Part shown: positions 36,410-44,818 of the stretch, one piece after another
How the letters are laid out: every line of letters begins with the position of its first letter
Numbering within the stretch: the stretch's first letter is position 1
Source of the DNA: Oribacterium sp. WCC10
GTDB lineage: Bacteria > Bacillota > Clostridia > Lachnospirales > Lachnospiraceae
NCBI RefSeq assembly: GCF_900113415.1
Contig: NZ_FOPH01000007.1
Span: 105,996 to 169,995 of the forward strand
Reading direction: 5' to 3'
DNA length: 64,000 nt
Program-made: the position numbers and the translations under genes
Notes under the pieces: generated by a model
Databases searched by the model: none
Seen by the model: only the letters and a program-made list of their open reading frames with translations
Told to the model about the DNA's origin: nothing

Positions 36410-37597
36410 ATGTCAGACAGTAAAAAATCCGGAAGACTCTATTATCTGGATTCACTTAAATATATTTTTTGTCTCATCATTTTCTGGACTCACTTCACCG
36501 GTGTATTCTGGACCATGTGCGAAGTAAAGCCGGATCTTCGCTTTGAGCTTCAAAAGCTTTTTTTCCCGCCTTTTTCCATACTTGTGGACTCCAATCTCGC
36601 ATTATACGGTTTCTGTATCCTTTCCGGATATCTTGCTTCATTTAAGAAGATAAGTTCATTCAAGGAATTGATACAGCAGCTTTTGGGAAGATACATAAGA
36701 TTTGTGATTCCGTTTTTCTTCATCAATCTGATTTCCTTCATTATCTATTACACCGCAGGTTTCCCTACACAGACTGCCTCCCGGCTTCTTCACAATACCT
36801 GGATAGGCACCTATTATGCTCAAGCCCCCGGAGTAATGGACGTCATAACAGCTTCTTTTAGTATGAGCGGAGAACTTAACGGTCCTTTATGGATGATGAA
36901 GTATATTTTCTTTGGAACCTGCCTGATATACCTATACAACTATTTATGTTTCAGGATCAGGGTGTTCAACAGAAACTCTGCCATCCATTTCTTTTTAAAT
37001 GCAGGCTTCACCGTCTTTTTGTTCATAAGCTTTTTATACCCGCCCGAGCCCAATTTCTTTCATCTTGATCTTGTGCTCTCGGGAGTCATTCTTGTGAAAC
37101 TTAACAGGAGAATCGGTACAGGGAGCGAAAGCACCTTACGAAATATCATTTTCCTCGCAGTTGCGCTTATCCCCGTCTTTCTGGATGCGGGAGGTCTCGT
37201 AGAAGGCATAACTCCTTTTATAAGGCATAACTATCCGCAGCTTGAATCATACTTCATCTGGAATATGTATTGGGTTATAGGCTTCAGCTTCTTTCTTATA
37301 CTTGGCATCATGAACTGTTCTTATATCCAACGTCTACTGATGGCAAAACCGCTTCAACTGCTTGCCCGGACAAACTTTTCAGTATATCTCATTCATTTTC
37401 CGCTCATTGCCTGCTTTTCACTCAGGATGTATATACTGATGGTAAACCGCATATCCTACAGTAAAGAGTTCATCATCCTGTCAGTTGCCACATTCACAGC
37501 ACTTTTTGCTTTAGCTGAACTTTATGAACTGACTGTCGGAAAGCTTCAGAACAATCTTATCAGGAAACTGTTGATGCTGCTCTCTAAGGCATTCTGA
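36410..37597 (+). CDS. Membrane acyltransferase (Acyltransferase 3 family)
   Basis: This 395-residue protein has about ten hydrophobic segments and the family start YLDSLKYIFCLIIFWTHF, in which the His is the usual catalytic residue. Such proteins O-acetylate (or otherwise acylate) surface sugars. The ATG follows AAGAGG by eight bases. It runs opposite to its neighbours, and its end faces a bidirectional terminator shared with the acyltransferase on the minus strand. Confidence 0.85.
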   Translation: MSDSKKSGRLYYLDSLKYIFCLIIFWTHFTGVFWTMCEVKPDLRFELQKLFFPPFSILVDSNLALYGFCILSGYLASFKKISSFKELIQQLLGRYIRFVIPFFFINLISFIIYYTAGFPTQTASRLLHNTWIGTYYAQAPGVMDVITASFSMSGELNGPLWMMKYIFFGTCLIYLYNYLCFRIRVFNRNSAIHFFLNAGFTVFLFISFLYPPEPNFFHLDLVLSGVILVKLNRRIGTGSESTLRNIIFLAVALIPVFLDAGGLVEGITPFIRHNYPQLESYFIWNMYWVIGFSFFLILGIMNCSYIQRLLMAKPLQLLARTNFSVYLIHFPLIACFSLRMYILMVNRISYSKEFIILSVATFTALFALAELYELTVGKLQNNLIRKLLMLLSKAF

Positions 37598-37598
37598 A

Positions 37599-37660
37599 GA
37601 TGCGGGTGTAAATATCGTACTTACTAATGAAATACAACACATGCACATCCGTGTGTTATA
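37599..37660 (+). repeat. Dispersed intergenic repeat, copy after the acyltransferase gene
   Basis: GATGCGGGTGTAAATATC leads to TTACTAATGA and CACATCCGTGTG. It aligns throughout with the 63817 copy (core, CTYACTRATKA, CACATYCGTGTG) and is directly after the stop at 37597. Confidence 0.5.
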
Positions 37661-37682
37661 TACCGCTTATTTTTAATTTTCA

Positions 37683-37718
37683 AAAAAGGTTCAAGGGTTA
37701 AAAACCCTTGAACCTTTT
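37683..37718. terminator. Bidirectional terminator between convergent acyltransferase genes
   Basis: AAAAGGTTCAAGGGTT pairs perfectly with AACCCTTGAACCTTTT around AAA; A and T runs flank it on both sides. Confidence 0.93.
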
Positions 37719-37758
37719 AACTTACTTCGAAAACTCTTTACTCAGAGTTTCCGGGGCA

Positions 37759-38922
37759 TCATACGTGGACAGCACATGCTTTTGCCACCCATATCTTTAT
37801 ACGGTCTATCAGAATCCCCGCCAAAAGCGGCACAAACACTGCCACTATCAGATACAGCACCCACCACCGGTTTGAAAGCGGCGACGGATAAGCCGAGATG
37901 TCCATGCCGGGATCCCGGTAATAAAGCTTACGAAGCACCATATCAAGCATTTTAAATACAAAAATATGAAATGCCATGATATCAAAACTGTATCTTCCCA
38001 GAAGCGCCAACAGACCGGATACAGGATTCTTAGCTCCCGGCGCTATAAATAACTTCTCCGGCAAGATTTTGTTCAGACTTACATTTTCAACAAGCTTTGA
38101 TAATAGTATGGTGAAAATGATTCCCAGAATTCCTCCAACATAGTACCACATACCGAATATGTACTGACTTGCAAGATCAAACCATATTCCTGCGGCAATG
38201 AATCTGGTAAATATAAAGAATATTATCAATACCACAGCGATCATGATTGCCCAATGAACCTTTTCCTGCCATGACGGAGCGTACTTTTTCATGAAGTATC
38301 CCATTGCGAAAAACGGCTCTATGACAAATGCAAGCTCCATATGGTATAGCGCATTTATATTGTACTGAACCGCATACAGACCGATAAGCATACAGAGTAA
38401 AGACAGTATCACAATAACAGGAATCTTTATTTTCTCCTCCGATTCGGGATCATTCCTTCCTAAAGTTCCGGCTAAAACTCTTCCTGATTTGACCACACCC
38501 GCAAACAATACTGCGCCCAAAAGCCATAGCGGAACAAACCACATAGGTCCTGAATACATCTCAGGCCTCTCAAAAACCATACTACTCATCACCGAAGTCA
38601 CAAATTGAGATGCATTGTACTGTGCCTGTCCCTCGGGCATAAGTCCATGCCTCACAGCATAGTTGTGAGTCAGCGCAAAGAAAATGCAGTAAAGCACATA
38701 TCTGGGCCATGCACCTGCCAGACGGTGTCCGAAATAGGTAAATGGTCTGTCTCCATACTTATCTTCATTGAAAAAGTATCCTGTCACAAAAAAGAAAAGT
38801 GCCAGATGAAAAAGATATACTATGGCACCTCCAACCTTGCCTGTATGGCCGAAAACTATAAATATGATTCCAAATCCCTTGAATATATCCCAAAGCAGCG
38901 AACGTTTTCTCTGATCAATCAT
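37759..38922 (-). CDS. Membrane acyltransferase (Acyltransferase 3 family)
   Basis: This 387-residue polytopic protein begins with LLWDIFKGFGIIFIVFGHTG, the catalytic-His region of the Acyltransferase 3 family, followed by about ten hydrophobic segments and PMWFVPLWLLGA. It is a probable O-acetyl or similar transferase for surface glycans. I use the ATG at 38922, which overlaps the end of the DUF2304 gene by eight bases in a coupled ATGATTGA arrangement; an upstream start at 38973 is less likely. Confidence 0.85.
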   Translation of the reverse strand: MIDQRKRSLLWDIFKGFGIIFIVFGHTGKVGGAIVYLFHLALFFFVTGYFFNEDKYGDRPFTYFGHRLAGAWPRYVLYCIFFALTHNYAVRHGLMPEGQAQYNASQFVTSVMSSMVFERPEMYSGPMWFVPLWLLGAVLFAGVVKSGRVLAGTLGRNDPESEEKIKIPVIVILSLLCMLIGLYAVQYNINALYHMELAFVIEPFFAMGYFMKKYAPSWQEKVHWAIMIAVVLIIFFIFTRFIAAGIWFDLASQYIFGMWYYVGGILGIIFTILLSKLVENVSLNKILPEKLFIAPGAKNPVSGLLALLGRYSFDIMAFHIFVFKMLDMVLRKLYYRDPGMDISAYPSPLSNRWWVLYLIVAVFVPLLAGILIDRIKIWVAKACAVHV

Positions 38923-39271
38923 CGAGTTCACCCTGTCTCTCGGACTTATCTCTAAGTGCCAGTTCCTGTACAAGCTGTTTCACCTTATCCTCAAGAGTAC
39001 TCACACGCATACTCATGGTAAAAAGTCTCATGAGCAGTATGAATATCATGAAAAGGAACAGGAAGTTTGCAGTACTGTAGATTCCCAAAAGTCGTGCCAT
39101 AGTATCAGGCACAACAGGAAATACGGCAAATACAACAAACATGAACACCATAAGTATCCAGAATATTGAATCCTCGATATTAAGCTTTGCTTTTCGTATT
39201 CTTCCAAGCACAATAGCAAGTGTGCCAACGGATGCCGCCACAAGGATAACTCTAAAAAGCGGTGTCATCAT
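38915..39271 (-). CDS. DUF2304-family small membrane protein
   Basis: This 118-residue protein has three hydrophobic segments and a short C-terminal helix with coiled-coil character (TLEDKVKQLVQELALRD), the layout of DUF2304 proteins, which usually accompany glycosyltransferases such as the GT2 genes here. The ATG at 39271 is six bases after GGAG; a start four codons earlier lacks a site. Confidence 0.82.
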   Translation of the reverse strand: MMTPLFRVILVAASVGTLAIVLGRIRKAKLNIEDSIFWILMVFMFVVFAVFPVVPDTMARLLGIYSTANFLFLFMIFILLMRLFTMSMRVSTLEDKVKQLVQELALRDKSERQGELDD

Positions 39272-39319
39272 AATAAACTCCATTCTGCCATCTAAAAAGA
39301 CAGCCTCTTTTATCGCTAA

Positions 39320-40240
39320 TCATTTCCAGTAATGTTTGTTCATCGTAAGTTTCATAATAAGCTTTTGCGGAAGCCTTCTATAGTTTTTACCGAGACGGAA
39401 TCCCAAATACTTACATCCGGATATCCATATAAGTCTCATCACAGAAAGCAGTCTTCCCTTTTTAAGAAGCATGCAGGCGTTACCCTTTACAAGCTTCAGT
39501 CCTTCACCCTCCGATCTTATCCCGCCAAAGACGTCAGGATTGTCTGCCTGAGAAACTCCGAGATCGAAATTTCGTCTAAGCTGCTGAAGTCCGGTGTAAT
39601 TGTGAGAATGATATACAGAAGCCTCCGCACAATACATGCTTGCAAAGCCGGCTTTAAGCATACTGCAGCAATATATCATGTCTTCATTAAAGATAGTGTG
39701 ACTGATAAATCCTTTAAGTTCATCGAATACATCTCTTCTGTAAAGACAGCAGACATTGGATTCAAAATATGTCTTGATACCAAGTCTTGGAAGATCCTCT
39801 ATGGTTTTAATAAATGACCGGGCAGGATAATTAAAGTTCCTTGAATACTTCTCATCCTCAGAACTCTCCGCAGTGGCAAGCTGTCTTCCGTATACCGCGG
39901 CAACCTTCTGAGACTGTCCCTGTTCCATAGCCTCTACAAGTTTCTCCACAAGATGCTCATCCCTTGGTATCGCATCATCCGTCATAAGGAGAAAATAATC
40001 CGCTGTTGACTGTGATACACCTAGATTTCTCGTGGCTCCATGGTCAAATTCATCAGCGGTAATGTCTGTCACCAAAACATTGTCATAATCACTGATGATT
40101 TCTCTGTCGAAATATTCAGCTTCAGTGTTCACTATGATGATACGATGTATGGGGTATGTCTGCATCTGAAGCATACGCTGTTGCTTAATGAATTTTTTCC
40201 CCGGCTTATAAGTCGGTATTATAACATCTACTGTTTTCAT
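39320..40240 (-). CDS. GT2 glycosyltransferase, probable rhamnosyltransferase
   Basis: This 306-residue inverting glycosyltransferase has the GT-A start VIIPTYKPG, the rhamnosyltransferase-type FDHGATRN motif (about 66-73), a TDDA metal-binding site (about 88-91) and an EDMIY segment. FDHGATRN and the rfb genes downstream favour rhamnose transfer. Its start overlaps the stop of the flippase upstream by ATGA, so they are coupled. Confidence 0.88.
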   Translation of the reverse strand: MKTVDVIIPTYKPGKKFIKQQRMLQMQTYPIHRIIIVNTEAEYFDREIISDYDNVLVTDITADEFDHGATRNLGVSQSTADYFLLMTDDAIPRDEHLVEKLVEAMEQGQSQKVAAVYGRQLATAESSEDEKYSRNFNYPARSFIKTIEDLPRLGIKTYFESNVCCLYRRDVFDELKGFISHTIFNEDMIYCCSMLKAGFASMYCAEASVYHSHNYTGLQQLRRNFDLGVSQADNPDVFGGIRSEGEGLKLVKGNACMLLKKGRLLSVMRLIWISGCKYLGFRLGKNYRRLPQKLIMKLTMNKHYWK

Positions 40241-41586
40241 TTGTCCTCAATCTCACCTGTGGATGCTTTTTTCACAGAAAGCTTCATCTCTCCTATGGCC
40301 TGAAATGCAAAAAGGAAGAAGAGCAAAACCAGAATGCCCATAAGCATCACATAGTTCATTGCACCTCCCGTCATTCCACCTGCCTCCACCATACGTCCGG
40401 CGCTCAATGCCGCAATAACGGCGGTCACAACATAGCCTGCGAAAATCCTCAACTGTTTACGGAGTGTAACAAGTATATAGTACATAACATTTGCAAGAGC
40501 ATACAGTCCACCTCCTGCGATAAGCAGAATAAAAGTCACATACTGGGACATGAGCTTTCCTTTTGTGGATGCTCCCAGGATCAATTCAAAGATCATGAGT
40601 CCCGGTTTCCCGAAGATTACAGCCCCGAGTATTATAATCAGCGAAAGGACAGCCACTGCCTTCACCATATATCTGCATGTTTTAGAAAATGCCTTTGTAT
40701 CCGCTTTCGCAAACTGATCCGCCAGTTTCGTCAACATCGGTCTTATCATAAAATTGGCTATGAGATAAATAAATGATGTCGGCATGAAAAGAACATTAAA
40801 ATAACCTGACACCGCATCAGACAGCCTTGCATCTATAGCGTATTTGGACGCAGAGAATATATAAAAATCAACGAACACGCTGATAAACAAAAGCCCGGTT
40901 GATAAGATCATGGATCTTGAATGCGAAATACTGAAACTTCTGTCCACACACATACGAGATGAAACATTACCATCAGTCTCTGCCGATGATTCCACCGTCT
41001 TTTCAGGACAGCTCTTAAGGGGTCTTACCGCAAAAAGATAAGTTCCGATGAGCTGCATAATATCTGCCGCCATGACTGCGCCTGACAGATTACCTGTTAA
41101 CAAAAGCACAGAAAGGAGTGTAAGCACAGAAAGCCCGGTACGAAACGCCAGCGACTGTCCTGTGCGATAAAGCTTCCCCTGCCTCTGCAATTCAGACTCG
41201 TAAACGTCTGCATATCCATCGATGACCTTATACATGGAAAGAAGGAAAAGTATAACCGCCTTGTGTCCTGTATAGGAACCTGTCAGCATTTGCGCCCCAA
41301 CAAACAAAAAGCTGGCGAATATCGCCAGTAGAGATGTAATGCGTCTGGTCAACAGATAGTCACCAAAGCTGAATTGGTTTTTCATATCAGTAATGTGGAA
41401 CGGCCTGATACCAAAGTACGCGATAATAAACATTTGCTGTCCTAAAGTAGAAAATCCAAAGCCGAATATTCCACCTTCATCAGGACCTATAATCCTGATG
41501 ACAGCAAATGCCAGTACTATGGAGGCCATGGCATAAGCAAGGCTTCCTGCTGCATTCCACAAAAAATCTCTTCTGGTATCTGTCAT
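40237..41586 (-). CDS. Polysaccharide flippase (Wzx-like, MATE/MVF superfamily)
   Basis: This roughly 449-residue membrane protein has about twelve to fourteen hydrophobic segments and begins with TDTRRDFLWNAAGSLAYA, as polysaccharide translocases do. It would move lipid-linked oligosaccharides across the membrane. The ATG at 41586 is six bases after GGAG; a start 23 codons upstream would overlap the GT2 gene. It is one of two flippases in the locus. Confidence 0.86.
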   Translation of the reverse strand: MTDTRRDFLWNAAGSLAYAMASIVLAFAVIRIIGPDEGGIFGFGFSTLGQQMFIIAYFGIRPFHITDMKNQFSFGDYLLTRRITSLLAIFASFLFVGAQMLTGSYTGHKAVILFLLSMYKVIDGYADVYESELQRQGKLYRTGQSLAFRTGLSVLTLLSVLLLTGNLSGAVMAADIMQLIGTYLFAVRPLKSCPEKTVESSAETDGNVSSRMCVDRSFSISHSRSMILSTGLLFISVFVDFYIFSASKYAIDARLSDAVSGYFNVLFMPTSFIYLIANFMIRPMLTKLADQFAKADTKAFSKTCRYMVKAVAVLSLIIILGAVIFGKPGLMIFELILGASTKGKLMSQYVTFILLIAGGGLYALANVMYYILVTLRKQLRIFAGYVVTAVIAALSAGRMVEAGGMTGGAMNYVMLMGILVLLFFLFAFQAIGEMKLSVKKASTGEIEDK

Positions 41587-41620
41587 GCCATGCTCCAAAT
41601 TATATTTTTCATTATCTTCA

Positions 41621-42346
41621 TCAAAGATCCTTTTTTCTACTGCTCTGTACCACAAGAATCGAAATAAGCATACGTGCCATATACTTCATTGCATTAACGG
41701 GTCTCAGATATGATTCCCCCGACAGTCTCTCATCTATGGTAACCGGAGCCTCGGTAACATTGGCACCGTTCTTCATAAGATATGATATGGTATCGGGTTC
41801 AGGCCCGTAATTAAGTTTGTTGGCAAAGCCGTCGATAACTCTTTCGCTGTACATCCTCAGTCCGCAGGTCGGATCGGTAATGACTTTACCTGTAGTCAAC
41901 CTTATGGCCATGGAAATAAGCCTTGAGCCTATCTCACGCATTGATCCGCCCTTATTCCTATTAAGAAAGCGGGAGCCGAGAACTATATCATAGTTTCCTT
42001 CTCTCATCTTATCGTAAAGTGCCTCTATATCCGACGCGCGATGCTGCCCGTCTCCGTCAAACTGAACCGCGTAGCTGTACCCCATCCTGTATGCATATTT
42101 CATCCCTGTCTGAAAACACCCTGCCAGTCCGAGATTTACGGGAAGAGAGATATAATTATAGCCCTCTCTTTCACACAACTCTATAGTGCCATCTGTAGAA
42201 CCATCAGACACGATGACATAATCCATGGGGAATTCCTGTGCAAGTATATCCGATACAACCTTCGACAGGTTACCGGCTTCATTGTATGCAGGTATGATAA
42301 GGATCACCTTTCCCCTGTTTGATTCTCTGTCTATACTTCCTGCCAT
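41621..42346 (-). CDS. GT2 glycosyltransferase (dolichol-phosphate mannosyltransferase-like)
   Basis: This 241-residue enzyme has IIPAYNEAGN, SDGSTDGT, the FDGDGQH metal-binding site and GSRF, as in DPM1-type transferases that load a sugar onto a polyprenyl phosphate carrier. No C-terminal membrane segments are visible. It is separated by one base from the ATP-grasp gene and is likely coupled to it. Confidence 0.9.
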   Translation of the reverse strand: MAGSIDRESNRGKVILIIPAYNEAGNLSKVVSDILAQEFPMDYVIVSDGSTDGTIELCEREGYNYISLPVNLGLAGCFQTGMKYAYRMGYSYAVQFDGDGQHRASDIEALYDKMREGNYDIVLGSRFLNRNKGGSMREIGSRLISMAIRLTTGKVITDPTCGLRMYSERVIDGFANKLNYGPEPDTISYLMKNGANVTEAPVTIDERLSGESYLRPVNAMKYMARMLISILVVQSSRKKDL

Positions 42347-42347
42347 T

Positions 42348-43364
42348 TCACATCCTGATTTCCTGATATTTTCTAGTCATAAAACCACATTCCGGTGAAG
42401 GCAGCTTTTCTGTTTCTTCTCCCTCGAAAATGCGTATATGATTTCTGATAACGGGCACTCCGGCAAGCTCTGTGAAAGCAACTCCGCCTGAAAAGCGTGG
42501 ATTACACTCAACAAAATAGTAAACTCCCGAACCTTCGCCCCTGATAAATTCAAAGTTGACCAGACCCTTTATGCCCGCCCTATCGGCTATCCTTGCACAC
42601 ACATCCTGAAGAATCTCATCTTCAAAGATACGAACACTAAGTCCTGCCCCGTTAGGAGTTCTCAGAAGTTCTTCTCTGAGAACCGCAGTGCAATTTCCCT
42701 CATCATCTCTCAAAACATCTACTGTCACAACATTACCCTTTATTACAGGCTGAACAATATATCGCTCCAATGTTGTATCCTGAAGCTTTGTGGGATCCAT
42801 AATACTTGAAAATGCAAATCCAAGCTGATCCTCGTTATATATACGGTAAAGGCCGCTTGAACTTCGACCGTCTACAGGTTTCAAAATAACCGGATACTCA
42901 ATCTCTTCAAAATCCGTCTCTGACGCCCTGCATGTGGGAATAGTTCGAACCGCCCCCTTGAATTCATCATCAAGTTCAGAAAGAAGACCTTCCACAAGCT
43001 GTCCAATACTGAACTTATCTCTCAGTACCGAAATCACATCTTTATCTGACATACATATCAGAAGGTCATCCTTCTCAATCTCTTCGCGATGGCGGTTCAG
43101 AACATCTATCTCCGCATCGATCAGCGGCAGGATACGATGAACCTTTTCCCTGGCACATATTTCTTCAATGAAAGAAATATACTGAGCTTCATCACTAGCG
43201 TAAGGAGCTTTGTAAAATTCATCCACATCCTGTGATGCGGCAACCCACTCCCTATCATAAATATCACTTCCTATCACTCTCCATCCAAGCTCGTGAAGGT
43301 TTCTTATAACCGCATCAGCGGAAAACGAGCCTATAGCTGTGACAAGTGCTGTTCTTTTTTCCAT
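42348..43364 (-). CDS. ATP-grasp domain enzyme
   Basis: This 338-residue protein has a Rossmann-like N-terminal part (TAIGSFSADAVI), and ATP-grasp features: YPVILKPVDGRSSSGL (ATP-binding Lys), LERYIVQPVIKG and the FVECNPRFSGG metal site. Family members ligate an acid to an amine through an acyl phosphate. Beside a DegT-type aminotransferase and before a glycosyltransferase it could add an acyl or amino-acid group to an amino sugar, an inference. Confidence 0.82.
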   Translation of the reverse strand: MEKRTALVTAIGSFSADAVIRNLHELGWRVIGSDIYDREWVAASQDVDEFYKAPYASDEAQYISFIEEICAREKVHRILPLIDAEIDVLNRHREEIEKDDLLICMSDKDVISVLRDKFSIGQLVEGLLSELDDEFKGAVRTIPTCRASETDFEEIEYPVILKPVDGRSSSGLYRIYNEDQLGFAFSSIMDPTKLQDTTLERYIVQPVIKGNVVTVDVLRDDEGNCTAVLREELLRTPNGAGLSVRIFEDEILQDVCARIADRAGIKGLVNFEFIRGEGSGVYYFVECNPRFSGGVAFTELAGVPVIRNHIRIFEGEETEKLPSPECGFMTRKYQEIRM

Positions 43365-43417
43365 TTAATGCCTCTTCTATAATCAATCATGAAATCATCG
43401 TTCTATTAAACACAGTA

Positions 43418-44530
43418 TCAATTAAGTATCATCATGCAGATTCTGTCCACATCCGAAAGTGACAGATCCGGATAGATAGGGAGTGTCAGTATCTCCTGCG
43501 AACAGAGAAGTGCATTCGGAGTATCATTAACATCATACTGACCCCTATAACAGCTGTATGAATTAATGCATGGATAGAAATACTTACGCGCATTAACATT
43601 ACCACCCTTCAGTATACTGAAGATCTCATCTCTGTTTCTCTTGTAATCATGAAAACGAACAGGCATATATGCATAGTTCGGCTTAACATCCTTATTGAGT
43701 TCGGGAAGTATGATTCCCTTCACTCCGTTGAGATTTTCTATATAACGTTCATATACAAGTTTTCTCTTTGATATATATCCGTCTACATGTCGAAGATTGC
43801 AAAGTCCCATAGCTGCGGCAAATTCGTTCATCTTACCGTTCCCGCCAACAGATGCAACCTCTTCCTGACCGAGAATCCCGAAGTTCTTAAGTTCATAAAG
43901 CTTCTCCATCAGTTCTTCGTTCACATCGCCTGTCGTAACAGCACCACCCTCTATACTATTGAATACCTTGGTAGCGTGGAAAGAAAACATAGACGCATCG
44001 CCATAGCTGCCTACTCCCTTTCCCTTGTACTCCTCTCCAAAGGCATGTGCTGCATCATAAAGCACCTTGAGATGATGTCTATCAGCTATCTCCTGAATCT
44101 TCTCAACATCACATATATTACCGTAAACATGCACCGGCAATATAGCCGTTGTCTTATCAGTGATCATAGCCTCCAGTTTATCGGCATCAATGGTATAATC
44201 ATGAATGTTTATATCGCAAAACACTGGCTTAAGACCGTTTCTGACTATCGCATGGGTTGTGGATGCAAAGGAAAAAGGTGTTGTGATGACTTCTCCGGAA
44301 AGATCCATCGCCTGAATCAAAAACTCAAGCGCACTGTGTCCGTTTACAAAAAGCTGTATAGATCCGACCTTGAGATAGTCAATAAGCTTTGCTCTTAACT
44401 CTTCATGGTATCTTCCCATATTGGTAAGCCATGCCGAATCCCATATATCTCTCAGCATCTCAGTATATTCGTCAAGTGGCGGGAGACTCGCTCTGGTCAC
44501 ATTAATAACATTGTTCTCTATATCTGACAT
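43418..44530 (-). CDS. DegT/DnrJ/EryC1/StrS-family sugar aminotransferase
   Basis: This 370-residue PLP enzyme makes amino sugars on nucleotide carriers. The PLP Lys is in SFHATKVFN (about 187) and the cofactor-binding DAAHAFG is about 161-167. The ribosome site TTGGAG lies before ATG 44530. A promoter (TTGGCA, 18 bases, TATTAT) lies upstream in the region shared with the divergent L,D-transpeptidase, so this gene probably begins the operon with the ATP-grasp, GT2 and flippase genes. Confidence 0.92.
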   Translation of the reverse strand: MSDIENNVINVTRASLPPLDEYTEMLRDIWDSAWLTNMGRYHEELRAKLIDYLKVGSIQLFVNGHSALEFLIQAMDLSGEVITTPFSFASTTHAIVRNGLKPVFCDINIHDYTIDADKLEAMITDKTTAILPVHVYGNICDVEKIQEIADRHHLKVLYDAAHAFGEEYKGKGVGSYGDASMFSFHATKVFNSIEGGAVTTGDVNEELMEKLYELKNFGILGQEEVASVGGNGKMNEFAAAMGLCNLRHVDGYISKRKLVYERYIENLNGVKGIILPELNKDVKPNYAYMPVRFHDYKRNRDEIFSILKGGNVNARKYFYPCINSYSCYRGQYDVNDTPNALLCSQEILTLPIYPDLSLSDVDRICMMILN

Positions 44531-44586
44531 ATTATCTCCAAAAAGTTCAAATTAAGAATAGGCAATCAAACTGAATAAATACCTAT

Positions 44587-44616
44587 ATAATAGGAAAAAG
44601 AGCAGTTTATTGCCAA
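44587..44616 (-). promoter_or_regulatory. Promoter of the sugar aminotransferase operon
   Basis: On the minus strand TTGGCA (44616-44611) and TATTAT (44592-44587) are 18 bases apart, about 57 bases before the start codon. Confidence 0.55.
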
Positions 44617-44725
44617 TACTTTACGATTTTATAATATTGCCTATAAAAAGTAAATCCCGGCTAGAACTTTCAAAGCCCTTGTGATAAAGTGTACTCGTGT
44701 AATTTTTTGAAATATATAGGGGTTG

Positions 44726-44797
44726 TGTCAGGCTCTTTTGGGGAACCTGACATTTAACATCAGCCTTTCGCCAGGCGAAAATCAGCGGGCTGATGTT
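44726..44797 (+). promoter_or_regulatory. Structured leader of the L,D-transpeptidase gene
   Basis: A hairpin TGTCAGG/CCTGACA (44726-44752) is followed by AACATCAGCC (44756-44765) pairing with GGCTGATGTT (44788-44797), which encloses TTTCGC/GCGAAA. A second ATCAGC copy (44781-44786) could pair with the same GCTGAT instead. I cannot match it to a riboswitch class. Confidence 0.5.
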
Positions 44798-44818
44798 ACC
44801 AGACTTGGAGGATTAATT

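Noticed and set aside
43787..44398. A 203-codon plus-strand open frame
   Set aside because: It lies wholly within the aminotransferase gene on the other strand, which has clear motifs.
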